Source: Methylomarinum sp964397365 | GTDB lineage: Bacteria; Pseudomonadota; Gammaproteobacteria; Methylococcales; Methylomonadaceae | Length of the DNA: 64,000 bases | Reading direction: 5' to 3' | NCBI GenBank assembly: GCA_964397365.1 | Contig: CAYNIU010000001.1 | Location: 35,470 to 99,469 of the forward strand | Shown here: piece after piece, positions 17,513 through 26,978 of the stretch | Position numbering within the stretch: the stretch's first letter is position 1 | How the letters are laid out: the number at the start of each line of letters is the position of its first letter | Made by a program: the position numbers and the translations under genes | Notes under the pieces: generated by a model | The model's database searches: none | Told to the model about the DNA's origin: nothing | The model's input: only the letters and a program-made list of their open reading frames with translations

Positions 17513-20500
17513 ATGAAAATTAATATGCCAGTGACAGATCATGAAATTTTGATGAAAAAAGGGACGATATTGGTTACAGAAACCAACCCTAAAGGAATTA
17601 TCACTAAGGCTAATGAGGCTTTTGTTGAAATCAGCGGTTTTAGTGAAACAGAATTAATTGGCAGTAACCATAATATAGTCCGTCATCCTGATATGCCGCC
17701 GGAAGCTTTTGCCGATTTGTGGAAAACCATCAAACAGGGCAAGCCCTGGGTTGGCTTGGTAAAAAACAGAGCCAAGAATGGTGACTATTACTGGGTAGAA
17801 GCCAATGTAACCCCTATATATGAGAACGGGCGACTGGTTTCTTATCTGTCTTGTCGATATGCGCCTACGCGGGAGCAGGTACGGGAAGCGGAAATTCTCT
17901 ATGATAAAATCAAACGCAAGGAAGCATCATTAGAACCCACCGGGTTGCTACACAAATTAAATTTTTTTAAAAAATTATCACTCGTTCAGAGAATGGGGTT
18001 GACCGGGTTGTTATTGTTGATGCCGGCGATGGCTTTGATGTTTTTATTGTATATTGAAAAAAGTAAAAGCATCGAATTTGCGGAAAAGGAGGTGGCTGGG
18101 TCAAAATATTTAATGCCGTTAAAAGCCTTTCAGACAGAAGTTGCCAAACACAGGGGACTAACCAATATTTTATTTAAAACCGGGCGATCGGAAGTGACCG
18201 CAGATATTTTGGCAACTGAAGCCGAAATTGATAACACCATGAAGGCAATGGATGAAATGGATGCCCTGTATGGAATGGTCTTTAACGCCAGTTCAATCTG
18301 GCAGGAGTTAAAAAAAGACTGGAGGAAATTGCAGCTTGACAGCCAGAAATTAACGGCAGAACAGAGTTTTGTTCGCCATAGCGAACTCATTAAGAGGGTG
18401 TTGGCCTTAATGGTAAAAGTCGGTGACAATTCCAATCTAATTCTGGATCCTGATTTGGACAGTTATTATCTGATGGATTTGCAGGTCATCAGGCTGCCTG
18501 AGCTGATTGAAGCTTTGGGAGTACTAAGGGGATATAGCTCTGGGTTGGCGGGACAACAAATGTTGAACCGGGAGGAGTTGATCAAAGTGACAGTTTTAAA
18601 AGGACGGGTTGAGAAGCTGCTTGCAGAAACATTACATGATATTGAGACGGCGGTAACTGAGAATACTGCGCTGGATTCGACTTTTAGCACGGATAAAGCA
18701 CGGTTAAGTCAAGGGATTAAACGGTTTTTGGGACAGGTTAGTGAGTTACAGGCCGGGGCTGGCTGGAAGGTGACTCCAACCCGGATTTTTGCAACAGGCA
18801 CCGAAAATATTGCCATGAGCAGTTCGCTGTATGGTTCGGCATCTGAAAATCTGCAAATTCTGCTGAGTAACAGAATAGCGGGATTTAACCAAAGTCTATA
18901 TATAACCCTGGGATGTATTGCATTCATAATAGTTGTTGTTATGATTTTGGCATCACGGTTGAGCCACTATTTTAAAGAGCAGATTCAGATTATTACCAAT
19001 ACTTTTTATCGCTTGACCGATGGACATTTCAGAAACAAGTTTGATTTTAGCACTGAAGATGAGTTTGGCGCTTTGTTAATGGCTTTACAAGGCATGCAGG
19101 TCAGGATGAATGTTGACCTGGCGGCAACCAGAGATCAGGCGCTTAATACTGGACGCATTCAGCAGGCACTGGATAATGTCGAGTCCTGCGTTATGGTGGC
19201 TAATAACAATTATGAAATCATTTATATGAATAAAACGGTTCTGCAAATGTTTAAAGATGCCGAATCTGATATTCAAGAGCAATTACCGGATTTTAAGGCT
19301 GATCAATTACTGGGTAGTAATATTGATGCTTTTCATAAAAACCCTGCTCATCAACGGGAAATGCTGGACAAACTTACTGAAACATTTCGTTCTACCCTGA
19401 TGATAGGAGGGCATTATATGGATATTGTGGCCAATCCGGTTAAAGACAGTGGTGGTGAAAGGGTTGGTATTGTCGTCGAATGGCGGGATCGAACACACGA
19501 AGTTGAAATCGAAAATGAAATTGCCGGCATTGTTGAAGCGGTCAAGGCCGGAGATTTAACGCGCCGACTTGAAATGGCCGGTAAAGAAGGTTTTTTCAAA
19601 AAACTCAGTCATGGGATTAACCAGCTGAGTGATGTTATTGAAAGTGTTTTTATTGATGTAAACAGCACCATGCATAGTATTGCCAATGGTGAATTGAACA
19701 ATCGGATTGAAACGGACTATCAGGGCGTTTATCTGGAATGTAAAAATAATATAAATGCTTCCATTGATAAATTAAGTGAAATAGTCGGGCAAATTAATGA
19801 GTCCGCCAGTTTTATCAATAATTCAGCTCAGGAAATTGCCAGTGGCAACAATAACCTGTCTCAACGTGCCGAACAACAGGCCTCCGCATTGGAAGAAACG
19901 GCATCGAGTATGGAGGAATTAACCAGTACCGTTAAAAATAATGCCGAGAATGCACAACAAGCCAATAAATTGTCTAATAATGCCCGGGAACTGGCTGAGA
20001 AAGGCGGGGATGTTGTCAACTCTGCGGTTGCTGCGATGCAGGATATTAACGAAAGTAGCAATCAAATTGCTGAAATAATCGGCGTTATTGACGAAATAGC
20101 TTTTCAAACAAACTTACTGGCATTGAATGCTTCGGTTGAGGCAGCCAGAGCGGGGGAACAGGGGCGTGGTTTTTCGGTGGTGGCCACCGAAGTGAGAAAC
20201 CTGGCGCAGCGAAGTGCAACAGCCGCCAGGGAAAGTAAAGAACTGATTCAGAATAGTGTCCAAAAGGTTAGAGCCGGAACTGAATTTGTTAATGAAACCG
20301 GGAATGCCTTGAATGAAATTGTCAATGGCGTTAAGAAAGTTGGAGACATTGTTGCTGAAATTGCTGCCGCCAGTGCTGAACAATCGGCAGGTATTAGTCA
20401 GGTTAATCAGGCGGTAGGAGAAATGGATGAAATCACCCAGCAAAATGCAGCTTTGGCCGAACAGACATCAGCTGCTAGCGTTTCCATGAGCGATCAATCA

Positions 20501-20701
20501 ACGGCAATGACACAGTTATTGGCCTTTTTTAAATTAAATGCTTCGGCGGGAGATCATTCTGCTGGAAACCGCGGTATGGCTGCAACAACTGTCGAGCGGG
20601 CTGCCAATACATCGTCAACTGTGAGCAATACAGCGCCACCAGTAAAGAACATCTCAGATAATAGCTTGGGTTCGGCAGATGATGAATGGGAGGAATTTTA
20701 A
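17513..20701 (+). CDS. Aer-like chemoreceptor with two PAS domains and a CheR-docking tail
   Basis: A 1062-residue receptor. An N-terminal Aer-type PAS (about 1-115) contains NHNIVRHPDMPPEAF and WVGLVKNRAKNGDYYWV. A membrane segment lies at about 160-182 and a large probably periplasmic helical region at 183-463. The second membrane segment (about 467-487) is followed by HAMP, a second PAS-like domain (about 555-665), another HAMP-like stretch and the MCP signalling domain with tip DEIAFQTNLLALNASVEAAR. The last five residues, EWEEF, fit the xWxxF docking pentapeptide for CheR/CheB. Aer PAS domains bind FAD and report redox or oxygen. Strong ribosome-binding site (AGGGGGG). Confidence 0.95.
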   Translation: MKINMPVTDHEILMKKGTILVTETNPKGIITKANEAFVEISGFSETELIGSNHNIVRHPDMPPEAFADLWKTIKQGKPWVGLVKNRAKNGDYYWVEANVTPIYENGRLVSYLSCRYAPTREQVREAEILYDKIKRKEASLEPTGLLHKLNFFKKLSLVQRMGLTGLLLLMPAMALMFLLYIEKSKSIEFAEKEVAGSKYLMPLKAFQTEVAKHRGLTNILFKTGRSEVTADILATEAEIDNTMKAMDEMDALYGMVFNASSIWQELKKDWRKLQLDSQKLTAEQSFVRHSELIKRVLALMVKVGDNSNLILDPDLDSYYLMDLQVIRLPELIEALGVLRGYSSGLAGQQMLNREELIKVTVLKGRVEKLLAETLHDIETAVTENTALDSTFSTDKARLSQGIKRFLGQVSELQAGAGWKVTPTRIFATGTENIAMSSSLYGSASENLQILLSNRIAGFNQSLYITLGCIAFIIVVVMILASRLSHYFKEQIQIITNTFYRLTDGHFRNKFDFSTEDEFGALLMALQGMQVRMNVDLAATRDQALNTGRIQQALDNVESCVMVANNNYEIIYMNKTVLQMFKDAESDIQEQLPDFKADQLLGSNIDAFHKNPAHQREMLDKLTETFRSTLMIGGHYMDIVANPVKDSGGERVGIVVEWRDRTHEVEIENEIAGIVEAVKAGDLTRRLEMAGKEGFFKKLSHGINQLSDVIESVFIDVNSTMHSIANGELNNRIETDYQGVYLECKNNINASIDKLSEIVGQINESASFINNSAQEIASGNNNLSQRAEQQASALEETASSMEELTSTVKNNAENAQQANKLSNNARELAEKGGDVVNSAVAAMQDINESSNQIAEIIGVIDEIAFQTNLLALNASVEAARAGEQGRGFSVVATEVRNLAQRSATAARESKELIQNSVQKVRAGTEFVNETGNALNEIVNGVKKVGDIVAEIAAASAEQSAGISQVNQAVGEMDEITQQNAALAEQTSAASVSMSDQSTAMTQLLAFFKLNASAGDHSAGNRGMAATTVERAANTSSTVSNTAPPVKNISDNSLGSADDEWEEF

Positions 20702-20761
20702 TGACTGTTTGTGGATGTGAATTTATTCGTGCTGATATTGTAAATGTTTCGGGAAAAAATA

Positions 20762-21250
20762 ATGGCAAGTGATGCACGGTCTAATGCTGAAACGGAACAG
20801 TTTTTAACCTTTGAACTGGCAAATGAAACCTATGGGGTTGAAATTTTGAATGTCCAGGAAATCAGGGGATGGGAAGCCGTCAGGGATATTCCCAATACTC
20901 CTGATTATATTAAAGGCGCTTTGAATTTGCGTGGCTCGATTGTGCCGATTGTCGATTTAAGAGAACGTTTTAATATGGAAAAAACCGAATATTCTCCGAC
21001 AACGGTGGTGATTGTTCTGTGCATTAATGGTGAAATCGGAAGGCATGTAATGGGTATTGTTGCCGATGCTGTATCTGATGTATTGGATGTCAGGCTTAAT
21101 GATATTAAGGACGCTCCGAATTTTGGCGCTAAAATTGACATTCGTTACATGCGTGGCATGTATGTGGCGGAAGAAAAAATGGTGATGTTGCTTAATGTGG
21201 ATAAATTATTAAATCCCGAAGAATTCAGCGAACTTGAAGGGTTGGGATGA
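20762..21250 (+). CDS. cheW: CheW coupling protein (second copy)
   Basis: A CheW-domain protein of 162 residues from the ATG at 20762 (MASDARSNAE...), which has GGGAAAA upstream. The frame is open from 20744. Key segments are FELANETYGVEILNVQEI, NTPDYIKGALNLRGSIVPI and VADAVSDVL. It overlaps the following ParA-like gene by 4 bp (ATGA). In polar chemotaxis clusters of vibrios and pseudomonads, a CheW-like ParP works with a ParA-like ParC. This copy lacks the long ParP N terminus, so ordinary CheW is the safer name. Confidence 0.93.
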   Translation: MASDARSNAETEQFLTFELANETYGVEILNVQEIRGWEAVRDIPNTPDYIKGALNLRGSIVPIVDLRERFNMEKTEYSPTTVVIVLCINGEIGRHVMGIVADAVSDVLDVRLNDIKDAPNFGAKIDIRYMRGMYVAEEKMVMLLNVDKLLNPEEFSELEGLG

Positions 21251-22008
21251 ATGCAAGGGTGGTGGCCGTTCTTAATCAGAAAGGCGGGGTAGGGAAAACA
21301 ACAACATCAGTCAATCTTACCCATGCTCTGGCCAGAATGGGGAAAAAAGTTACGGTGATTGATTTGGATCCACAGGGGCACTTGACCGTTTCGCTGGGTG
21401 TTGTAACAAGTAAACAGGGAGGGATTGATGAGGTCATGTTGGGATTGGCCGATATTGAACGGCAACAGATAATGGTCAGAGAAAATCTGGGGTTGATTGC
21501 CGCTGGTTCCCGTCTTCGGGAAATTGAGCAGTTGTCTGAAGGTGGGGCGAAAAGAGGTGATTTATTACGTCAGGCATTACATGATAATAACCTTGATGCG
21601 GATTTTGTGTTTATTGATTGCCCACCCTCATCTGGTGTTCTGGTGGCTAATGCGCTGTTTGCAGTGGATGAAATATTGATACCGATGACCAGTGATTTCC
21701 TGTCTCTGCAAGGGCTGTCCCATTTGATGGGGACGATTAAACGGTTTGAGCAGGCGTTAAACAAACAATATAAAATTTTACTGGTTATATCCCGGTATGC
21801 GTCAACCAGGCGTATTTCTAAAGAGGTGTTGGCCACTTTACTGAAACACTTTCCCAGACAGGTTTTGTCCACGGTAATCAGGGAGGCGGCATTATTGGCT
21901 GAATGTCCGGGAGCCGGTAAAACCATTCACGAATATCGGCCGGGTAGTCGTTCGGCAAGAGATTTCAGATGTCTGGCAAATGATTTTTTAGACAGGAAGG
22001 TGATGTAA
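21247..22008 (+). CDS. ParA/Soj-like ATPase of a chemotaxis cluster
   Basis: A 253-residue deviant-Walker ATPase: NQKGGVGKTTTSVNL (with signature Lys), Walker A' IDLDPQGH and Walker B FIDCPPS. There is no parB next to it and it sits inside the che operon. ParC- or PpfA-type ATPases encoded this way position chemoreceptor arrays and ensure their inheritance at division. It is coupled by overlap to cheW before and to the STAS gene after. A role in array positioning is inferred from context. Confidence 0.9.
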   Translation: MNARVVAVLNQKGGVGKTTTSVNLTHALARMGKKVTVIDLDPQGHLTVSLGVVTSKQGGIDEVMLGLADIERQQIMVRENLGLIAAGSRLREIEQLSEGGAKRGDLLRQALHDNNLDADFVFIDCPPSSGVLVANALFAVDEILIPMTSDFLSLQGLSHLMGTIKRFEQALNKQYKILLVISRYASTRRISKEVLATLLKHFPRQVLSTVIREAALLAECPGAGKTIHEYRPGSRSARDFRCLANDFLDRKVM

Positions 22009-22496
22009 TGGCAGAAAAACAAGAGGACAGTCTCATTGGCTATGATCCGCTTGCCTGGATGGATGAAGAGACAAATCAGAATGCTGAAAGTCTGTCGTCG
22101 TCAAAAACAGAACAGGATCATGAAACCTTGGTTGCAGACAATAAAACCGAAATCGTAGAAACAGCAGTTGCTGATTGGATAGAAACGGAAGAACAGGATT
22201 CTGATGATTCCACAGTTGTATTGGAGTCCGTGCAGAACATTCAAAATATTTCAGGCTTGTATGATAAATTGCTGGCATTATTTGAACAGACCAACAAAAT
22301 TGAAATTGATGCTTCGGCTGTTATGACAATTGATACGGCAACTTTACAGTTGTTGATTGTCTTGAAACAATCCGCGGTCAAAGCGGAAAAAGAAGTAATT
22401 TTTGATTTTCCATCGGAACGTTTTATTGAAGCGGCAGAGTTGCTGGGACTGTCTGAAATGTTAGGCGTCGATACAACGGCGGCCGGTTTTTTTTGA
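22008..22496 (+). CDS. STAS-domain protein with acidic N-terminal tail
   Basis: A 162-residue protein. The first about 75 residues are acidic and low-complexity, with a short tryptophan motif, GYDPLAWMDEE, at residues 9-19. The C-terminal half is a STAS domain (VLESVQNIQNISGLYDKL...IDASAVMTIDTATLQLL). The usual phosphorylatable Ser in D-S-S/S-G is replaced by Thr in IDTATLQ. STAS proteins act in partner-switching or as scaffold subunits. The DPLAW segment may be a docking peptide for ParA or CheW. Function inferred only. Confidence 0.8.
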   Translation: MAEKQEDSLIGYDPLAWMDEETNQNAESLSSSKTEQDHETLVADNKTEIVETAVADWIETEEQDSDDSTVVLESVQNIQNISGLYDKLLALFEQTNKIEIDASAVMTIDTATLQLLIVLKQSAVKAEKEVIFDFPSERFIEAAELLGLSEMLGVDTTAAGFF

Positions 22497-22646
22497 TGCT
22501 CATTTCCCCGGTTTCACAGTGTTTTGGATTAAGGTTAATTTATCAGACTGTTAATTTAAAACAGGCAAATGGAAGGCCACGAATTGTCTGCCGTATTTGT
22601 GGACTGGGTATGAGATTAAGGAAGACCGTGAAGACGAGAATAGTGA

Positions 22647-23498
22647 TTGGAGAAATGGATAATAGTGAAAGAAAAGCAACGTGAATTTGAGTATACCTGG
22701 GAAGATTTTAATATACTCCGAAAAATTTCCAATGACCATTCAGGGATTCTGGTTCCCGATGATAAATTTGATATGTTTTATTCACGCTTATCCAAGCGTG
22801 TCAGGATGCTCGGATTAAAAAATTTCAAACAATATTGCCAGTTTTTACAGGATAACTCTGAAGCGGAATTTACTGAGTTTATCAACGCAGTCACCACAAA
22901 CCTGACGGCCTTTTTCAGGGAAAACCATCATTTTGAATATCTGAAAAATCAGGTAATTCCCGAATTATTAAAAAAAAATGCTTCAACAAAACAAATTAAG
23001 GCTTGGTCTGCCGGGTGTTCAACCGGAGAGGAACCTTACTCCATTGCCATGACTCTCGCAGAACAGGTTCCTTCGGATTGGAATGTAAAAATTTTGGCGA
23101 CGGATCTGGATACCAATGTATTACAAACTGCAGCTCGTGGTATTTATGCTACAGACCGGGTGTCGGGTTTATCCGAGCAACGATTACAGCGATGGTTCAG
23201 AAAAGGTAAAGAAGGTAATAGAGGAAAAGTAAAGATTAAGCCGGAATTACAACAACGAGTCTATTTTAGACAATTGAATCTAATGCAGGAATGGCCCATG
23301 AAAGGGCATTTCGATTTTATTTTTTGCCGCAATGTTTTGATTTACTTTGACCGGGAAACGAAAGAATCCCTGGCTAACCGCTATGGAAATTTGTTGATGT
23401 TGGGCGCACATTTGTTTATCGGTCACTCTGAGTCTTTGCATCAACTGGATACAGATTTTAAATTGATAGGTAACACTATATATCAAAAAATCAAATAA
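22647..23498 (+). CDS. cheR: Chemoreceptor methyltransferase CheR
   Basis: The S-adenosylmethionine-dependent enzyme that methylates receptor glutamates. The N-terminal helical domain (about 20-85) precedes the catalytic domain with AWSAGCSTGEEPYSIAM (SAM-binding), ILATDLDTNVL and FIFCRNVLIYFD. A beta-subdomain for pentapeptide docking lies around residues 170-215, fitting the EWEEF tail of the operon's receptor. The start may be TTG 22647 or GTG 22665; both have modest GGAGA/GAGAA sites. About 150 bp without a convincing gene separate it from the STAS gene. Confidence 0.94.
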   Translation: MEKWIIVKEKQREFEYTWEDFNILRKISNDHSGILVPDDKFDMFYSRLSKRVRMLGLKNFKQYCQFLQDNSEAEFTEFINAVTTNLTAFFRENHHFEYLKNQVIPELLKKNASTKQIKAWSAGCSTGEEPYSIAMTLAEQVPSDWNVKILATDLDTNVLQTAARGIYATDRVSGLSEQRLQRWFRKGKEGNRGKVKIKPELQQRVYFRQLNLMQEWPMKGHFDFIFCRNVLIYFDRETKESLANRYGNLLMLGAHLFIGHSESLHQLDTDFKLIGNTIYQKIK

Positions 23499-23507
23499 GG
23501 GGATCGT

Positions 23508-24140
23508 GTGAAAAGGAAAATTGCTCCTCCGCCGTTATCGGGATTTGACAACATCAGGCGTTATTGGGATAAAGAAAATCAAATGATTGCAGCCAAATTA
23601 ATGCCAGGCGATTATTATGTTACGACGGAAGATGAATTAGTCACCACGGTGCTGGGTTCTTGTATTGCCGCCTGTATCAGAGATGTGGAATTAGGTATTG
23701 GCGGCATGAACCATTTTATGTTGCCGGAAACCACCGAACACAGATTGACAGGCGGAGAAGAAGCCGTGGTGGGAAATGCAACACGATACGGTAACTATGC
23801 CATGGAACATTTAATCAATACAATTTTGCATAATGGAGGAAAGCGTAAAAACCTGGAAGTTAAATTATTTGGTGGAGGAAAGATCATTCCAACTCTAGGC
23901 GATACCGGACAAAAAAATATCGACTTCGTTTTAGAATATATTGATACAGAAGCACTCAGATTGGTTTCTCAGGATCTGGGGGGTGTTTATCCCAGAAAAG
24001 TTATTTATTTTCCTAAGAGTGGTCGAGTCAGAATGAAAAAAATCAAAGAACTGCATAATGATACAATTGCCAGCAGGGAAACCCAATATCGTTCAAGTAT
24101 TAAGGATATACCTGTTGAAGGTGAAGTGGAATTATTTTAG
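23508..24140 (+). CDS. cheD: Receptor glutamine deamidase CheD
   Basis: A 210-residue enzyme that deamidates specific receptor glutamines. The catalytic Cys is in VLGSCIAACI and the His in GGMNHFMLP, followed by RYGNYAMEHLIN and the KLFGGGK segment. GTG start with AAGGGG upstream. It lies between cheR and cheB. In Bacillus and Thermotoga CheD also partners with the CheY-P phosphatase CheC, but no CheC is present here. Confidence 0.95.
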   Translation: MKRKIAPPPLSGFDNIRRYWDKENQMIAAKLMPGDYYVTTEDELVTTVLGSCIAACIRDVELGIGGMNHFMLPETTEHRLTGGEEAVVGNATRYGNYAMEHLINTILHNGGKRKNLEVKLFGGGKIIPTLGDTGQKNIDFVLEYIDTEALRLVSQDLGGVYPRKVIYFPKSGRVRMKKIKELHNDTIASRETQYRSSIKDIPVEGEVELF

Positions 24141-24151
24141 GGCATTGGAAG

Positions 24152-25234
24152 ATGGAAAAAATAAAGTTATTGATTGTTGATGATTCGGCATTAATCAGAC
24201 AAATGCTGACGCAGATTTTTAACTCATCAGATGACATAGAAGTTGTTGGTACGGCGGCTGATCCGGTTATTGCCAGAAATAAAATCAAACAATTAAACCC
24301 TGATGTATTAACGCTGGATGTCGAAATGCCGCGTATGGACGGCCTGACTTTTCTGCGTAATCTGATGCGCTTAAGGCCTATGCCGGTTGTAATGATTTCC
24401 ACGCTGACAGAAAAAGGTGCTGAAGTCACGCTTAATGCGCTTGAATTGGGCGCAGTTGATTTTGTTGCCAAGCCCAAGCTAGATGTTTCCAATTCATTAA
24501 ACGAATATGCAGAAGAGATCATTTCAAAGGTCAGGGGGGCGGCCAAAGCGCGTGTAAAAGCGTTAAATATTTCAACCTTAAAAACCCAAACAATCAGCAA
24601 TCACATTTCCGAGAAGCATTCGGCTGACGTGATTCTGCAACCGGCACCGGCAAAGCAACATTTTAAGACCACAAACAAAATTATTGCGGTAGGTTCTTCA
24701 ACAGGGGGCACTGAGGCATTTAAACATTTGGTAAAAACCATGCCGACCGGTTCTCCGGCAATAGTGATAACACAGCATTTGCCGGTTGCTTTCAGTGAGT
24801 CTTTTGCCAGGCATGTTAATGATGCCTCGGAAATGAGCGCTTGTATCGCTCAGGATGGACAGCAGATATTACCCGGCAATATCTATATTGCTCCGGGGGA
24901 CAAACATCTCATGATTATTAGGGATGGAGCGCGTTATATATGTCGATTGAATGACGGCCCACCTGTTAATCGTCACAAACCTTCGGTAGATGTGTTGTTT
25001 CGTTCGGTAGCACAAAATGTTGGCAGTAATGCCATTGGAGTAATGTTGACCGGGATGGGGGCGGATGGAGCGGGTGGCATGAAAGAAATGCGGGATACAG
25101 GCGCTGTCAATATTGTGCAGGATGAGGCAAGCAGTGTGGTATGGGGAATGCCGGGAGAGGCCTATAAATTAGGTGCGGCGCATCATGTGCTGGCATTGGA
25201 TAAAATTGCCGCACAGATAATGACCTTAGCTTAG
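24152..25234 (+). CDS. cheB: Chemotaxis methylesterase CheB
   Basis: A 360-residue two-domain response regulator. The receiver domain has acidic pair VDDS and phosphoacceptor Asp in TLDVEMPRMDG. A linker follows, then the methylesterase domain with catalytic Ser (VGSSTGGTEAF), His (ITQHLP) and Asp (MLTGMGADGAGGM). It reverses CheR methylation and gives adaptation. It starts 11 bp after cheD. Confidence 0.97.
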   Translation: MEKIKLLIVDDSALIRQMLTQIFNSSDDIEVVGTAADPVIARNKIKQLNPDVLTLDVEMPRMDGLTFLRNLMRLRPMPVVMISTLTEKGAEVTLNALELGAVDFVAKPKLDVSNSLNEYAEEIISKVRGAAKARVKALNISTLKTQTISNHISEKHSADVILQPAPAKQHFKTTNKIIAVGSSTGGTEAFKHLVKTMPTGSPAIVITQHLPVAFSESFARHVNDASEMSACIAQDGQQILPGNIYIAPGDKHLMIIRDGARYICRLNDGPPVNRHKPSVDVLFRSVAQNVGSNAIGVMLTGMGADGAGGMKEMRDTGAVNIVQDEASSVVWGMPGEAYKLGAAHHVLALDKIAAQIMTLA

Positions 25235-25244
25235 CGGGAATGAT

Positions 25245-26447
25245 ATGACTGAAATTTTGCTCAAGAATTGGTTGCCCATTTTCGTTAGCACTGCAGTAAT
25301 GTTATCGGTAATTATATTGGATGTTGACATCGCATTTTGGCTGGGGATACCCGTTATTGTTCTTGCATGGGTATATAATTCTTTTCAGATTCAGAAAAAT
25401 ATTCTTTTGGCAGAAGAAAGGCAGGATAATTCGGCAAGTGATAAATTAAATCGTGCTATTGATGACTATATTTCCGGATTGGAAGTTTGTGTCGGCCAGG
25501 AAATTGCCAGCTTCCAACAGGAGTTACAACAATTAAAATCGGTTTTTGCTGATGCGGTGGTAACGATGTCAGACAGTTTCAATGGTTTACACTCATTAAC
25601 TTCAGAGCAGTCCAATGTGGTTTTTTCTCTGGTATCGGAAATGGATGAAAATACAGACGGAGACTCTGACCGGTTGAATTTCAGGCAATTTGCTGAAGAA
25701 ACCGATGAAGTATTGAATTTTTTTATTGATCATATTCTTCAGGTCAGCAAACAAAGTATGGAAATGGTAAGTGTCATTCATGATGTTGGTGAACATATGG
25801 CGCATGTTGAGAAACTGTTGGGCGATGTGCAAAGTATTGCTGATCAGACTAATTTGCTGGCATTAAATGCAGCTATTGAAGCGGCTAGAGCCGGTGAAGC
25901 CGGCAGAGGATTTGCGGTTGTCGCCGATGAGGTGCGAAATTTGTCCAGAAATTCCGATAAGTTCAGCGAAGAAATCAGGGAGGTGGTAAAAGCATCGAAA
26001 AACAATATTGATCAGGCTCAGTCCATGATTGAATCAATGGCTTCGAAAGATATGAATATAACAATCAATTCAAAAGCCAATATTGACAAAATGATGAAGG
26101 ATATTGCCTCAATGAATGAGGCGGTAGCGAACAAACTCAATGAAATATCACAGTTAACCGGACAAATTGATAATAATGTTAATAATGCGGTCAGGGGATT
26201 GCAGTTTGAAGATATGGCGAGGCAGATTGTTGACTATCTTCATTCTAGTAGTCAACACTTTCAGGCAATGGCTGATGAAATGCGGATCGGTCTTGGGGTA
26301 TTTAAAACGGGTGACAGTTCAACATGGATAAGCGATTTGCAGCAAGGAAAAAAACGGTTGCAGGAAATGCGGCAGCAATGGCAAGTAAAAGAACAAAGGG
26401 TTGTTTCTCAATCCAGTATGGATGAAGGTAATGTCGATTTGTTTTGA
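25245..26447 (+). CDS. Short membrane-anchored MCP without a periplasmic sensor
   Basis: A 400-residue protein with two closely spaced N-terminal membrane segments (about 10-28 and 31-47), almost no periplasmic loop and no HAMP. The cytoplasmic MCP signalling hairpin has an intact tip, QTNLLALNAAIEAARAGEAGRGF. The C terminus is Met/Gln-rich and ends EGNVDLF. It could sense membrane state or cytoplasmic signals through partners. It contains the canonical version of the tip seen in degenerate form at 335-958. It lies between cheB and a STAS gene. Confidence 0.9.
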   Translation: MTEILLKNWLPIFVSTAVMLSVIILDVDIAFWLGIPVIVLAWVYNSFQIQKNILLAEERQDNSASDKLNRAIDDYISGLEVCVGQEIASFQQELQQLKSVFADAVVTMSDSFNGLHSLTSEQSNVVFSLVSEMDENTDGDSDRLNFRQFAEETDEVLNFFIDHILQVSKQSMEMVSVIHDVGEHMAHVEKLLGDVQSIADQTNLLALNAAIEAARAGEAGRGFAVVADEVRNLSRNSDKFSEEIREVVKASKNNIDQAQSMIESMASKDMNITINSKANIDKMMKDIASMNEAVANKLNEISQLTGQIDNNVNNAVRGLQFEDMARQIVDYLHSSSQHFQAMADEMRIGLGVFKTGDSSTWISDLQQGKKRLQEMRQQWQVKEQRVVSQSSMDEGNVDLF

Positions 26448-26492
26448 TAATGGCAAACCCTTTAATTGTAAATTGTTTATAGGAATTAGAAA

Positions 26493-26798
26493 ATGGGTAT
26501 TGAAACAAAACTAGATTCAGCAAGCGGAACATTACATATCAGTGTCAGTGGGCGTTTTGATTTTGGAGTTCATCAGCAGTTTCGTGACGCTACCAATTTA
26601 GCCGGGGATGGTGTTAGAACTATTGAAGTCGATTTGGGACGGACTGATTATTTGGATAGTTCGGCGTTAGGTATGTTATTAGTATTACGCGATAAGGTAA
26701 ACGGTGATAAAAATTCCGTGCATCTTAAAAATGCAGGGCCGGGCGTAAAAAAGATTTTGGAAATTGCAAATTTTGATAAATTATTTACCTTAAATTGA
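26493..26798 (+). CDS. STAS-domain anti-sigma-factor-antagonist-like protein
   Basis: A 101-residue single STAS domain. The strand-helix motif DYLDSSALGMLLVLRD carries the conserved Ser that partner-switching kinases phosphorylate. The length is normal for SpoIIAA-like proteins. No anti-sigma kinase or PP2C phosphatase is encoded nearby, so a structural or signalling link to the chemotaxis operon is more likely than classical sigma control. AGGAATT lies upstream of ATG 26493. It is probably the last gene of the operon. Confidence 0.9.
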   Translation: MGIETKLDSASGTLHISVSGRFDFGVHQQFRDATNLAGDGVRTIEVDLGRTDYLDSSALGMLLVLRDKVNGDKNSVHLKNAGPGVKKILEIANFDKLFTLN

Positions 26799-26978
26799 AT
26801 CATGTGCTGTGCCGAATAGCCTGACGGCCTGGAGATTATGCGAGGGTAGTAATAGAGGATAGCTTGTAAACCATTATGCTTTTTAGTCTGGAAGTATGGG
26901 CTTATTCTTTACCGGATTGTCTGTCTTTGAACAGCGCAAGTAGATAAAACAATAATAACATTATAAACAGCGGGAAAA

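Noticed and set aside
22493..22684. Small plus-strand frame between the STAS gene and cheR, with its ATG overlapping the STAS stop
   Set aside because: The overlap is suggestive, but the 62-residue product has no recognisable features and runs into the cheR start. Without conservation data I do not call it.
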